Shown here piece after piece: positions 34,579 through 43,690 of a stretch of 64,000 nt of DNA; the first letter of the stretch is position 1, and each line of letters starts with the position of its first letter. The notes under the pieces are model-generated. The model had not been told where the DNA came from. It searched no databases and was given only the letters and a program-made list of their open reading frames with translations. Source of the DNA: Herbaspirillum sp. DW155 (GTDB lineage: Bacteria; Pseudomonadota; Gammaproteobacteria; Burkholderiales; Burkholderiaceae_D). Location of the stretch: NCBI RefSeq assembly GCF_037076565.1, contig NZ_AP029028.1:1550001-1614000 (forward strand). Direction: 5' to 3'. Both the position numbers and the translations under genes were made by a program.

Positions 34579-35613
34579 ATGCCTTCGAACGCATCGAGTA
34601 CCACCCCCTCCACCTTGCCCGTCGTCCTCACCGGCGACCGTCCTACCGGCCCGCTGCACCTGGGCCACTACATCGGCTCGCTCAAGTCGCGCGTGGCACT
34701 GCAGGAAAGCTCCCGCCAGTTCCTGCTGCTGGCCGATACCCAGGCCATGACCGACAATGTGGGCCGCCACCAGAAGGTCACCGACAACGTGCTCGAAGTG
34801 GCGCTGGACTACCTGGCCGTAGGCATCGATCCCGAGAAGTCCACCATCTTCATCCAGTCCCAGGTACGCGAGCTGTATGAACTGTCGATGGTGCTGCTGA
34901 ACCTGGTGACGGTCTCGCGCCTGGAGCGCAACCCCACCATCAAGGAAGAGATCCGGCTGCGCGGTTTCGAGCGCGATATTCCGGCCGGCTTTTTGACCTA
35001 TCCGGTCAGCCAGGCCGCCGACATCACCGCCTTCAAGGGCCAGCTGGTGCCGGTGGGCAGCGACCAGCTGCCGATGATCGAGCAGACCAATGAACTGGTG
35101 CGCAAATTCAACGCCACCGTGGACCGCGAAGTGCTGGTCGAATGCAAGGAAGTGCTCTCCGAAACCGGCCGCCTGCCCGGCATCGACGGCAAGGCCAAGA
35201 TGAGCAAGTCGCTGGGCAACTCCATCGCCCTGGGCGCGACACCTGCCGAGATCAAGCAGGCCGTGCACCGTATGTACACCGATCCCAACCACCTGCGTGT
35301 GGATGATCCGGGCCAGGTCGAGGGCAATGTGGTCTTTACCTTCCTGGACGCCTTCGATCCCGACCGCGATGCCGTGGCCGAACTGAAGGCTCACTACACC
35401 CGGGGCGGCCTGGGCGATAGCGTGGTCAAGCGCCGCCTGGAGGGCATCCTGCAAGAACTGCTGGAACCCATCCGCACCCGCCGCGAAGAGTTCGCCAAGG
35501 ATCGCGGCGAAGTGATGGCCATCCTCAAGCGCGGCACCGAGCGCGCCAGCGCCGTGGCGGCGCAGACCATGGCTGAGGTCAATGCCGCGCTGGGCCTGAA
35601 CTACTTCGGTTAA
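34579..35613 (+). CDS. trpS: Tryptophanyl-tRNA synthetase
   Basis: A 344-residue class I synthetase. The HIGH motif is [10 protein letters not shown] (HLGH at residues 27-30) and KMSKS is at 207-211 in [20 protein letters not shown] and YPVSQAADI are typical of TrpRS and absent from TyrRS. It charges tRNA-Trp. CAGGA lies 6 bases before ATG 34579; ATG 34573 would sit right on that site. Expression is probably controlled by the Trp-codon leader and hairpins upstream, and the gene ends in its own terminator. Confidence 0.96.
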   Translation: MPSNASSTTPSTLPVVLTGDRPTGPLHLGHYIGSLKSRVALQESSRQFLLLADTQAMTDNVGRHQKVTDNVLEVALDYLAVGIDPEKSTIFIQSQVRELYELSMVLLNLVTVSRLERNPTIKEEIRLRGFERDIPAGFLTYPVSQAADITAFKGQLVPVGSDQLPMIEQTNELVRKFNATVDREVLVECKEVLSETGRLPGIDGKAKMSKSLGNSIALGATPAEIKQAVHRMYTDPNHLRVDDPGQVEGNVVFTFLDAFDPDRDAVAELKAHYTRGGLGDSVVKRRLEGILQELLEPIRTRREEFAKDRGEVMAILKRGTERASAVAAQTMAEVNAALGLNYFG

Positions 35614-35637
35614 CGAGGTTTTGCCCGCTATGTGAAG

Positions 35638-35673
35638 ACCGCCGCATCCCATCCGGGTTTGCGGCGGTTTTTT
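35638..35673 (+). terminator. Intrinsic terminator after trpS
   Basis: ACCGCCGC / GCGGCGGT with a 15-base loop, followed by TTTTT. It faces the convergent sensor kinase gene. Confidence 0.85.
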
Positions 35674-35692
35674 CATATCTGTGTGAAGGTTT

Positions 35693-37078
35693 TCACCGAT
35701 TTTTGGGTGGCGTCATCGGCGGCAGTTCCAGCAGGACTTCCAGTCCGCCCTCGGGCAGGTTGCGCAGGCGCAACTGGCCGTGGTGATTTTCGGCGATATT
35801 GAGCGCAATGGTCAGGCCCAGCCCGGTCCCGCCGGTATCGCGCGAGCGCGAGGCTTCCAGGCGATAGAAGGGCTCGAAGACCGCCTCCAGCTCCGCCTCC
35901 GGAATGCCCGGCCCCTGGTCGCGGATGCGGATGGCGATCTTCTGCTGTTCCAGCGCGACGCATACGCGCGCCGACTTGCCGTATTTGCAGGCATTGTCGA
36001 TCAGGTTGGTCAGGCAGCGCCGCAGCGCGCCCGGCTGCGCCAGTACGAAGGCGCGGGTGCTGCCTTCCAGCGTAACGTCCTGACCGGCGTCGGCGGCATC
36101 GGCGCACACGCTGTCGAGCAGGGAATCGATGTCCAGCGCCTGGATCTTCTCGGAGGAATCCATGCTGCGCGCCAGATCCAGCCCCTCGCGCACCATGCCG
36201 TGCATCACGCCCAGGTCATCGATGAGTTTCTGCTGCAGGGCGACATCGCTGACCTTTTCCAGTCGCAGCCGCATACGCGTCAGCGGCGTCTGCAAGTCAT
36301 GCGTGATGGCCGCCAGCATATGGGTGCGATGCTGGATCTGGCGGCGGATGCGCGCCTGCATGGCGTTGAAGGCGTGAGCCGCCTGGCGGATCTCGGTGGG
36401 ACCGGTCTCGGCCAGCGGCGCGTGGTCGATGTCGCTGCCCAGGCGCGAGGCCGCCTGCGCCAGCTGGCGGATAGGGCGGGTCGCCATGCGCGCCACCAGC
36501 CAGGCCAGCATGGCGATCAACACCAGGAACAGCAGGATGTACTGGAAGCCGAACAGATTGCCCAGTCCGCTGTGGCCGCCGCGTCCGCGCAGCACCGGGG
36601 GCTCGCCCGGCTGGTGCAGGCGCAGCCGCATGAGCGCCTGGTCGTGCAGGCTGACGTAGATGACGCGGCAGGTTTCACGGCGTGGCGCCCGGACGTCATC
36701 GTTGCGCAACGGCGGGCATTCGCTCTCGCGCTGCACGGCGACCTTGCGATCCTCACCCAGGCGCGCCTGCAGCATGTCGACCAGAGGACTGTTGCTGGCA
36801 TTGGGACCGATGGCGTCGTTCATGTCATCCACCATGCGCGCTTCAAAACCGAAGTTGGCGGCCGCCTGCAATACGATGGGGCGCTGCGCGGGCGGGATAT
36901 CGTCCACCGCCTGCACGATCTGCTCCACGCGGTCGGCCAGGTGCTGGAAGCGCAGTTCGCGCAAGGTGTTGCGGCGCTCGTTGTCGGCCAGCCAGTTGGT
37001 GACCAGCACCGCCACCACGATGCCGCCCAGCAGCAGGAAGAAGATGCGGTTGCCGATGGAGCCAAGGAAATTCTTCAC
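35693..37078 (-). CDS. Sensor histidine kinase (EnvZ/RstB/BaeS-like)
   Basis: A 461-residue inner-membrane kinase. TM1 about residues 12-28, periplasmic sensor 30-175, TM2 176-197, HAMP 198-250, phospho-acceptor His260 in AAITHDLQTPLTRMRLRLE, N box RCLTNLIDNACKYGK, G box DQGPGIPEAELEAVFEPFYR and GTGLGLTIA. All motifs for autophosphorylation are intact. It overlaps the response-regulator gene by 4 bases. The neighbouring Spy-like protein and MdtABC-type pump suggest an envelope-stress circuit like BaeSR, though the periplasmic domain was not compared. Confidence 0.93.
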   Translation of the reverse strand: MKNFLGSIGNRIFFLLLGGIVVAVLVTNWLADNERRNTLRELRFQHLADRVEQIVQAVDDIPPAQRPIVLQAAANFGFEARMVDDMNDAIGPNASNSPLVDMLQARLGEDRKVAVQRESECPPLRNDDVRAPRRETCRVIYVSLHDQALMRLRLHQPGEPPVLRGRGGHSGLGNLFGFQYILLFLVLIAMLAWLVARMATRPIRQLAQAASRLGSDIDHAPLAETGPTEIRQAAHAFNAMQARIRRQIQHRTHMLAAITHDLQTPLTRMRLRLEKVSDVALQQKLIDDLGVMHGMVREGLDLARSMDSSEKIQALDIDSLLDSVCADAADAGQDVTLEGSTRAFVLAQPGALRRCLTNLIDNACKYGKSARVCVALEQQKIAIRIRDQGPGIPEAELEAVFEPFYRLEASRSRDTGGTGLGLTIALNIAENHHGQLRLRNLPEGGLEVLLELPPMTPPKNR

Positions 37079-37812
37079 GCCGGCCGTCCCATGCCTTCTG
37101 CAGTCACGGCGGTGGCCAGCACGTAACCCTCGTTGCGCACGGTCTTGATGATGGTCGGTGTACGCGCATCGTCGCCCAGCTTCTGGCGCAGGCGGCTGAT
37201 CTGGATATCCACCGAACGGTCGAAGGGATCGGACTCGCGGCCCTGGGTCAGCTCCAGCAGCTGATCGCGGTTGAGCACGCGGTTGGGATGGTCGAGGAAG
37301 ACCTTGAGCAGCCGGAACTCGGCCCCCGAGAGGGCCACCACCACGCCATCCTTGTTCACCAGATGACGTGCGGTCAGGTCCAGGGTCCAGCCGGCAAAGC
37401 GCATGGCGGCCACTTCCGGCTGGACCATGTTGGGCGGCAGCGCCTGGGTGCGGCGCAGGACGCTGCGGATGCGGGCAAACAGTTCGCGCGGCTCGAAGGG
37501 CTTGGCCAGGTAATCGTCGGCGCCCATTTCCAGGCCCAGGATGCGGTCCAGCGGCTCGCCGCGCGCGGTCAGCATGATCACCGGCACGGTGGAGGTGGCG
37601 CGCAGGTTGCGGCAGAGGGTGAGCCCGTCCTCGCCCGGCAGGGTCAGGTCCAGCACGATCAGGTCTACCCGCGATTCTTCCAGTACGCGGCGCATCTCGC
37701 TGCCATTGGTGGCGGTCAGGGTGCGCAGGCCGTTGCTGTCCAGATATTCGGCCAGCAGGGTGCGGATGTCGCGGTCGTCGTCGACGACGAGGATGTGAGT
37801 ATTTGTATCCAT
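37075..37812 (-). CDS. OmpR-family response regulator
   Basis: A 245-residue regulator: receiver domain ILVVDDDRDIRTLL with Asp55 in LIVLDLTLPGEDG and Lys104 in YLAKPFEPRE, then the winged-helix domain with HPNRVLNRDQLLELTQGRES and a closing recognition-helix region SVDIQISRLRQKLGDD. ATG 37812 is taken as start; ATG 37821 is possible. It is divergent from the Spy-like gene, with repeated ATACAAA elements in the gap, so it probably regulates both directions. Confidence 0.93.
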   Translation of the reverse strand: MDTNTHILVVDDDRDIRTLLAEYLDSNGLRTLTATNGSEMRRVLEESRVDLIVLDLTLPGEDGLTLCRNLRATSTVPVIMLTARGEPLDRILGLEMGADDYLAKPFEPRELFARIRSVLRRTQALPPNMVQPEVAAMRFAGWTLDLTARHLVNKDGVVVALSGAEFRLLKVFLDHPNRVLNRDQLLELTQGRESDPFDRSVDIQISRLRQKLGDDARTPTIIKTVRNEGYVLATAVTAEGMGRPA

Positions 37813-37917
37813 GCTGCGCATTATGCCGAACTTGTCCGGCCGTGCAGGGCGGATTTGTATCGGGCCTTTACAAGGAGCGGGGTAGAAATAAAACGATACT
37901 TGCGCCCCCGAGTGACT

Positions 37918-37934
37918 ATACAAAACGATACAAA
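37918..37934. promoter_or_regulatory. 10-bp-phased direct repeats between the response regulator and spy-like gene
   Basis: ATACAAA occurs at 37918-37924 and again at 37928-37934, exactly 10 bases apart, the spacing used by OmpR/PhoB-type regulators. Related elements are CGATACTTG (from 37894) and, inverted, CGATACAAAT (37862-37853); GGATACAAAT also occurs at the response-regulator start. Confidence 0.5.
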
Positions 37935-38052
37935 TGACGCCACAGCAGAAAAACCGTGGATACACACCGCCGGTTTAATGGGAACCGTGCCAGGGCAGCA
38001 CGTCGCTGTCCCAACGCATCACAGAGCACCACCCCCCTGAAAGGAGCAAGCC

Positions 38053-38601
38053 ATGTTGACTATCAAGAACCGTATCCTGGCCGGCATCGCCGCCGTGAGC
38101 ATCAGCGCCGTGACCCTCTCGGCCTTCGCCCAGATGCCTGCGGGCGGCCAGGGCGGCCCCCTGGGCCATTCGCCCAGCCCGGAACAGATCGCCAGGTTCG
38201 AGCAGATGCGCGCCAAGCACCAGGCCGAGCTGCACGACAAGCTCAAGATCACCGCCTCCCAGGAAGCCGCCTGGAAGCTCTTCCTCGACAAGACCAAGCC
38301 GGTGCCGTTCGACCAGGCCGGCCGTCCCAGCAAGGATGAATGGGCCAAGCTGTCTACCCCGGAACGCCTGGACAAGCAGCTCGACATGATGCGCAAGCGT
38401 GAAGCCTTCGCCGAGCAGCGCATCGCCGCCACCAAGGAGTTCTACGCCACCCTGTCGCCGGAACAGCAGAAGATCTTTGACGCCGAGCACGCCAGGATGG
38501 AACGCCATCGCCATCAAATGATGGAGCACATGCGCCACGACGGCCGCAAGGGCGCCCCGCGTGACGGCAAGCCTGCGGCGGATGCCGCGCCGGCCCAGTA
38601 A
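38053..38601 (+). CDS. Spy/CpxP-family periplasmic protein (LTxxQ motif)
   Basis: A 182-residue periplasmic protein. Signal peptide ends near TLSAFAQ. The helical body carries two LTxxQ-type motifs, ITASQEAAWKLF and LSPEQQKIFDAEH, spaced as in Spy and CpxP. Such proteins are ATP-independent chaperones or stress sensors. AAGGAG lies before the ATG. It is divergent from the response regulator and 367 bases upstream of the pump operon; in E. coli spy and mdtABC are both BaeR targets. The tail is His, Met, Lys and Arg rich, so metal binding is conceivable. Confidence 0.88.
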   Translation: MLTIKNRILAGIAAVSISAVTLSAFAQMPAGGQGGPLGHSPSPEQIARFEQMRAKHQAELHDKLKITASQEAAWKLFLDKTKPVPFDQAGRPSKDEWAKLSTPERLDKQLDMMRKREAFAEQRIAATKEFYATLSPEQQKIFDAEHARMERHRHQMMEHMRHDGRKGAPRDGKPAADAAPAQ

Positions 38602-38968
38602 GGCAGGCCAGGCAGGTACCGCTCCTGCGCCGGCGCGCGACTGATGCGCGACTGAGGCCGGCGCATCGGACGGTTCCACCCGACAGCCTTGCGCGCTTTG
38701 CGCAAGGCTGTTCTTGTTTGTCCTTCGGCGACTTTTTACACGCGTGCACGCGGAGCAATAGCTGGGTACACTGCGTGCCAGCCCGGATTCGGGCCAGGCA
38801 GCAACGATGTTGCAAAGATGTAAGCCTGATCGGAGACAATAGCGGCCGACCGGCACCGGCATGGCGAATCAAGCCCGAGAGGGCCGCAGGCAGAAAAATT
38901 CCGGCGAGGTCGCCATGGTGGCGGCCCGCCTTACGTGATGATGTGATCGGTCCACTGATTTTCCTGAC
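38602..38968 (+). other. Gap between the spy-like gene and the pump operon
   Basis: It holds a strong terminator (38683-38720) and about 250 bases with no gene. The pump promoter should lie here, but no clear hexamer pair or ATACAAA box was found. Confidence 0.5.
38683..38720 (+). terminator. Intrinsic terminator after the spy-like gene
   Basis: ACAGCCTTGCGC / GCGCAAGGCTGT, a perfect 12-bp stem with a GCTTT loop, followed by TCTTGTTTG. Confidence 0.88.
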
Positions 38969-40504
38969 ATGACAAATACACCCAATCCCCACCAGCCTTC
39001 TTCTTCCAACGTATCCTCCCGTGGGAGCATCCTGCGCCGCTGGTGGTTCTGGGGGCTGGTGGCGGCACTGGCGGCCGGGGGCGGCTACCACTGGTGGTCC
39101 AAGAAGAAGGCCGAACAGGAACAGATGGCAGCCATGGGCGGCCCGGGCGGACGCCCCGGCCCCGGCGGTCCCGGCGCACGTCGTCCCGGCCCGGGCGCCT
39201 TCGCTGGCCAGACCATGCCGGTGGGCGTCGCCAAGGCCCAGGTGCAGAACGTGGACGTGTTCCTCAATGGCCTGGGGTCGGTGACCCCGACGGCCACGGC
39301 GACCGTGCGTGCCCGCGTCGATGGGCAACTGATGAAGCTGCATTACAAGGAAGGCCAGGTGGTCAAGGCCGGCGATCTGCTGGCCGAGATCGATCCGCGC
39401 TCGCTGCAGGCCGCGCTGACCCAGGCTGAAGGGCAACTGGCGCGCGACCGCGCCTTGCTCGCCTCGGCGCGCCTGGACTTGAAGCGTTACCAGACCCTGC
39501 TGGCGCAGGACTCGATTGCCAGCCAGCAGGTCGATACCCAGGCCGCCCTGGTCAAGCAGTATGAAGGCACCGTCAAGGCCGATGAAGGCAGCGTCGACAG
39601 CGCCCGCCTGCAGTTGTCGTTCACCCGCGTGACCGCACCCATCAGCGGCCGCCTGGGCCTGCGCCAGGCCGACGTGGGCAACAACGTCACCACGAGCGAT
39701 ACCAACGGCCTGGTCATCATCACCCAGCTGCAGCCGATTACGGCCATCTTCAGCATCCCCGAAGACAATATCCCCAAGGTCTTGCAGCAACTGCAGAGCG
39801 GCCGCAAGCTGCCGGCCCAGGCCTGGGACCGTGAGCAGAAGAAGAAACTGGCCGATGGCGTGCTGCTGACTATCGACAACGTGGTCGATTCCACCACCGG
39901 CACCGTCAAGCTCAAGGCCCAGTTCCCCAATACCGATTACGCGCTCTTCCCCAGCCAGTTCGTCAACATCCGCCTGCAGCTCAAGACCGACGAGGGGGCC
40001 ACCGTCATCCCGACGGCCGCCATCCAGCGCGGTGCCAAGGGCTTGTTCGTGTATGTGGTCAAGGAAGACAACACCGTCACCGTGCGCCCGGTCAAGACCG
40101 GTACGGTGCAGGATGACGTGACCGTCATCACCGATGGCATCGCGGCGGGTGAAACCGTGGTCATCGATGGCATCGACCGCCTGCGCGAAGGGGCCAAGGT
40201 GGAAGCGGTGACCCGTGGCGGCGCCGATGATCCGGCCAACAAGCTCACCACCGAGAACCCGGATGCGCGCCGTCATGGCAAGCGCAACCAGGGTGGCGAG
40301 GCCGGGCAGGGCGGCCAGGGCAACATGAGCCCGGAAGAACGCCAGAAGCGCTGGGCCGAGATCAACAAGCGCATCGACGCCGGTGAATTCGGCGAAGAGA
40401 TCAAGAAGCTGCCCGAAGACCAGCGCCGTCAGAAAATGATGGAGCTGCGTCGCCAGCGCGAAGCCGGCGCCAACAATGCAGGCAACGCCAATGGCGCCAA
40501 GTAA
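38969..40504 (+). CDS. mdtA: RND efflux periplasmic adaptor, MdtA-like
   Basis: A 511-residue membrane-fusion protein. One N-terminal membrane anchor (WWFWGLVAALAAGGGYHWW), then a Gly/Pro/Arg-rich linker (residues about 54-75), lipoyl domain VRARVDGQLMKLHYKEGQVV, alpha-hairpin, and beta-barrel regions (GRLGLRQADVGNNVTTSDTN, GTVKLKAQFPNTDYALFPSQ). E. coli MdtA is about 415 residues; the extra length is the linker plus a charged C-terminal tail of about 90 residues. First of a four-gene operon. Confidence 0.94.
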   Translation: MTNTPNPHQPSSSNVSSRGSILRRWWFWGLVAALAAGGGYHWWSKKKAEQEQMAAMGGPGGRPGPGGPGARRPGPGAFAGQTMPVGVAKAQVQNVDVFLNGLGSVTPTATATVRARVDGQLMKLHYKEGQVVKAGDLLAEIDPRSLQAALTQAEGQLARDRALLASARLDLKRYQTLLAQDSIASQQVDTQAALVKQYEGTVKADEGSVDSARLQLSFTRVTAPISGRLGLRQADVGNNVTTSDTNGLVIITQLQPITAIFSIPEDNIPKVLQQLQSGRKLPAQAWDREQKKKLADGVLLTIDNVVDSTTGTVKLKAQFPNTDYALFPSQFVNIRLQLKTDEGATVIPTAAIQRGAKGLFVYVVKEDNTVTVRPVKTGTVQDDVTVITDGIAAGETVVIDGIDRLREGAKVEAVTRGGADDPANKLTTENPDARRHGKRNQGGEAGQGGQGNMSPEERQKRWAEINKRIDAGEFGEEIKKLPEDQRRQKMMELRRQREAGANNAGNANGAK

Positions 40505-40528
40505 GCGCAATCAGCACAAGGCTCACGC

Positions 40529-43500
40529 ATGAATCCCTCGCGCCAGTTCATCCTGCGGCCGGTCGCCACATCCTTGCTGATGCTGGCGATCCTGCTGGTG
40601 GGCATCGTCGCCTACCGGCTCCTGCCGCTGTCGGCCCTGCCCGAAGTCGATTACCCGACCATCCAGGTGGTCACGCTCTATCCCGGTGCCAGCCCGGACG
40701 TGATGACCTCCTCGGTCACCGCGCCCCTGGAACGGCAGTTCGGCCAGATGCCGGGCCTGAAGCAGATGTCCTCCACCAGCTCCGGCGGGGCTTCGGTGAT
40801 CACGCTGCAATTCAATCTCGATCTCAGCCTGGACGTGGCCGAGCAGGAAGTGCAGGCCGCCATCAACGCCGGCAGCAACCTGCTGCCCTCGGACCTGCCG
40901 ATGCCGCCGGTCTACAGCAAGGTCAATCCGGCCGATACGCCCATCATCACGCTGGCGGTCACCTCCAAGACCATTCCGCTACCCAAGGTGCAGGACCTGA
41001 TCGATACCCGCCTGGCGCAAAAGATTTCGCAATTGTCCGGCGTCGGTCTGGTGAGCCTGTCGGGCGGCCAGCGTCCGGCCGTGCGCATGCAGTTGAATCC
41101 GCGTGCGGTGGCCGCGCTGGGTCTGAACCTGGATGACGTGCGCACCGCCATCGGTAACGCCAACGTCAACCAGGCCAAGGGCAGTTTCGACGGCCCCACG
41201 CGCGCCTCCACCATCGATGCCAATGACCAGCTGCGTTCGGCCGATGAATACCGCAACCTCATCATCGCCTACAAGAACGGCGCGCCGATTCGCGTCTCGG
41301 ATGTGGCCGATGTGATCGATGGCGCAGAAAACGTGCGCCTGGGCGCCTGGGCCAACCAGCAGCCGGCCGTGATCGTGAACATCCAGCGCCAGCCGGGTGC
41401 CAACGTGATTGCGGTCGTCGACAGTATCAAGAAGATCCTCCCGCAGTTGCAGGCCAGCCTGCCGGGCGCCATCGATGTCCACATCCTGACCGACCGCACC
41501 ACCACCATCCGCGCCTCGGTGGCGGATGTGAAATTCGAGCTGCTGCTCTCGGTGGCGCTGGTGGTGATGGTGATCTTCGTGTTCCTGCGCAATGTGCCGG
41601 CCACCATCATCCCCAGCGTGGCGGTGCCGCTGTCGCTGGTGGGCACCTTTGCGGTGATGTACCTGGCGGGCTTTTCGATCAACAATCTCACGCTCATGGC
41701 GCTGACCATTGCCACCGGCTTCGTGGTCGACGATGCCATCGTGATGATCGAGAACATCTCGCGCTACATCGAAGAGGGCATGAAGCCCATGCAGGCGGCC
41801 CTGAAGGGGGCCGAGCAGATCGGCTTCACCATCATCTCGCTGACCTTCTCGCTCATTGCCGTGCTGATCCCGCTGCTCTTCATGGGCGATGTGGTGGGCC
41901 GCCTGTTCCATGAATTCGCGGTGACGCTGGCGGTGTCGATCCTGATCTCGGCAGTGGTCTCGCTGACCCTCACCCCGATGATGTGCGCACGCCTGTTGCG
42001 CCACCAGCCGGAAGAACAGCAGGGCTGGTTCTATCACAAAAGCCAGGTCTTCTTCGACCGCATCATTGCGCGCTATGGCGTGATGCTGGAGTGGGTGTTG
42101 CAACGCCAGAAGCTGACGCTGCTGGTGGCAGTCGCTACGCTGGGCCTGACCGTGCTGCTGTACGTGTTCGTGCCCAAGGGTTTCTTCCCGCTGCAGGATA
42201 CGGGCGTGATCCAGGGCATCTCGGAGGCCACGCAATCGATCTCCTTCGGTGCCATGGGCGAGAAGCAGCAGCAACTGGCCAAGGTGGTGCTGGAAGATCC
42301 GGCGGTGGAAAGCCTGTCCTCCTTCATCGGCGTGGATGGTACCAACGCTACGCTCAACAGCGGTCGCATGCTCATCAACTTGAAGCCGCACGAGGAGCGC
42401 GACATCTCGGCTTCCGACGTGATCCGCCGCCTGCAGCCCAAGCTGGCGCAGCAGGTGCCGGGCGTGACGCTCTACATGCAGCCGGTGCAGGATCTGACCA
42501 TCGAGGATAGCGTCTCGCGCACGCAATACCAGTTCACGCTGGAAGACGCCGACCCGACCACCCTGAGCACCTGGGTGCCCAAGCTGATCGCGCGCCTGCA
42601 GCAGGTGCCGCAACTGGCTGATGTGGCCACCAACCTGCAGGACCAGGGTTTGCAGGCCTACATCGAGATCGACCGCAATGCCGCTTCACGGCTGGGCATT
42701 ACCACGGCCGCCATCGACAATGCGCTCTACAACGCCTTCGGCCAGCGCCTCATCTCTACCATCTACACGCAATCGAACCTGTATCGCGTGGTGATGGAGG
42801 TCAAGCCGGAATTCCAGCGCGGCCCGCAGGCGCTGGACAGCATCTTCCTGGTCACCTCGGCTGGTGGCAAGGTACCGCTGTCCTCGATTGCCACCGTCAC
42901 CGAACGTACGGCCCCGCTGGTGGTGAACCACATCGGCCAGTTCCCGGCGGCCACCGTCTCCTTCAACCTGGCCAAGGGCGCATCGCTGGGCGAGGCGGTC
43001 AAGGCCATCAAGGCCGCTGAAGACGAGATCGGCATGCCCGACTCCACCGTCACCAATTTCCAGGGCGCGGCACTGGCCTTCCAGGCTTCGCTGTCCAATA
43101 CGCTGTGGCTGATCCTGGCGGCCATCGTCACCATGTACATCGTGCTGGGCGTGCTCTACGAGAGCTACATCCATCCCATCACCATCCTCTCCACCTTGCC
43201 CTCGGCGGGTGTGGGTGCGCTGCTGTCGCTGATGATCTCGGAGACCGATCTCGGCATCATCGGCATCATCGGCATCATCCTCCTGATCGGCATCGTCAAG
43301 AAGAACGCCATCATGATGATCGACTTCGCGCTGGAAGCTGAACGTCACCAGGGCAAGAGCCCGCGCGAGGCGATCTACCAGGCTTGCCTGCTGCGCTTCC
43401 GTCCCATCCTGATGACCACCATGGCGGCACTGCTGGGTGCGCTGCCGCTGATGCTGGGCACCGGTGTCGGTTCGGAACTGCGCCAGCCGCTGGGCATCAC

Positions 43501-43678
43501 CATGGTGGGTGGTTTGCTGGTGTCGCAGGTGCTCACGCTGTTCACCACGCCGGTGATCTATCTCGCCTTCGACAGTCTGGGCCGTCGCCTGCGCGCGCGC
43601 TTCGGGCAACGCGCGCCGGGCCATGGCGGCGAGGATGACGATGACGGCAAGCCGGCCACGCTGCCGCCGGCGGTGTAA
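40529..43678 (+). CDS. mdtB: RND multidrug efflux transporter, MdtB-like
   Basis: A 1049-residue inner-membrane proton antiporter. The start [20 protein letters not shown] and [20 protein letters not shown] fit MdtB; the proton-relay Asp pair in TM4 is present in [16 protein letters not shown]. Two homologous halves of about six helices with large periplasmic loops are visible, the second marked by [20 protein letters not shown]. In E. coli, MdtB and MdtC form a B2C heterotrimer exporting bile salts and novobiocin. It lies 24 bases after mdtA. Confidence 0.95.
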   Translation: MNPSRQFILRPVATSLLMLAILLVGIVAYRLLPLSALPEVDYPTIQVVTLYPGASPDVMTSSVTAPLERQFGQMPGLKQMSSTSSGGASVITLQFNLDLSLDVAEQEVQAAINAGSNLLPSDLPMPPVYSKVNPADTPIITLAVTSKTIPLPKVQDLIDTRLAQKISQLSGVGLVSLSGGQRPAVRMQLNPRAVAALGLNLDDVRTAIGNANVNQAKGSFDGPTRASTIDANDQLRSADEYRNLIIAYKNGAPIRVSDVADVIDGAENVRLGAWANQQPAVIVNIQRQPGANVIAVVDSIKKILPQLQASLPGAIDVHILTDRTTTIRASVADVKFELLLSVALVVMVIFVFLRNVPATIIPSVAVPLSLVGTFAVMYLAGFSINNLTLMALTIATGFVVDDAIVMIENISRYIEEGMKPMQAALKGAEQIGFTIISLTFSLIAVLIPLLFMGDVVGRLFHEFAVTLAVSILISAVVSLTLTPMMCARLLRHQPEEQQGWFYHKSQVFFDRIIARYGVMLEWVLQRQKLTLLVAVATLGLTVLLYVFVPKGFFPLQDTGVIQGISEATQSISFGAMGEKQQQLAKVVLEDPAVESLSSFIGVDGTNATLNSGRMLINLKPHEERDISASDVIRRLQPKLAQQVPGVTLYMQPVQDLTIEDSVSRTQYQFTLEDADPTTLSTWVPKLIARLQQVPQLADVATNLQDQGLQAYIEIDRNAASRLGITTAAIDNALYNAFGQRLISTIYTQSNLYRVVMEVKPEFQRGPQALDSIFLVTSAGGKVPLSSIATVTERTAPLVVNHIGQFPAATVSFNLAKGASLGEAVKAIKAAEDEIGMPDSTVTNFQGAALAFQASLSNTLWLILAAIVTMYIVLGVLYESYIHPITILSTLPSAGVGALLSLMISETDLGIIGIIGIILLIGIVKKNAIMMIDFALEAERHQGKSPREAIYQACLLRFRPILMTTMAALLGALPLMLGTGVGSELRQPLGITMVGGLLVSQVLTLFTTPVIYLAFDSLGRRLRARFGQRAPGHGGEDDDDGKPATLPPAV

Positions 43679-43690
43679 GCGGATGCGCGC

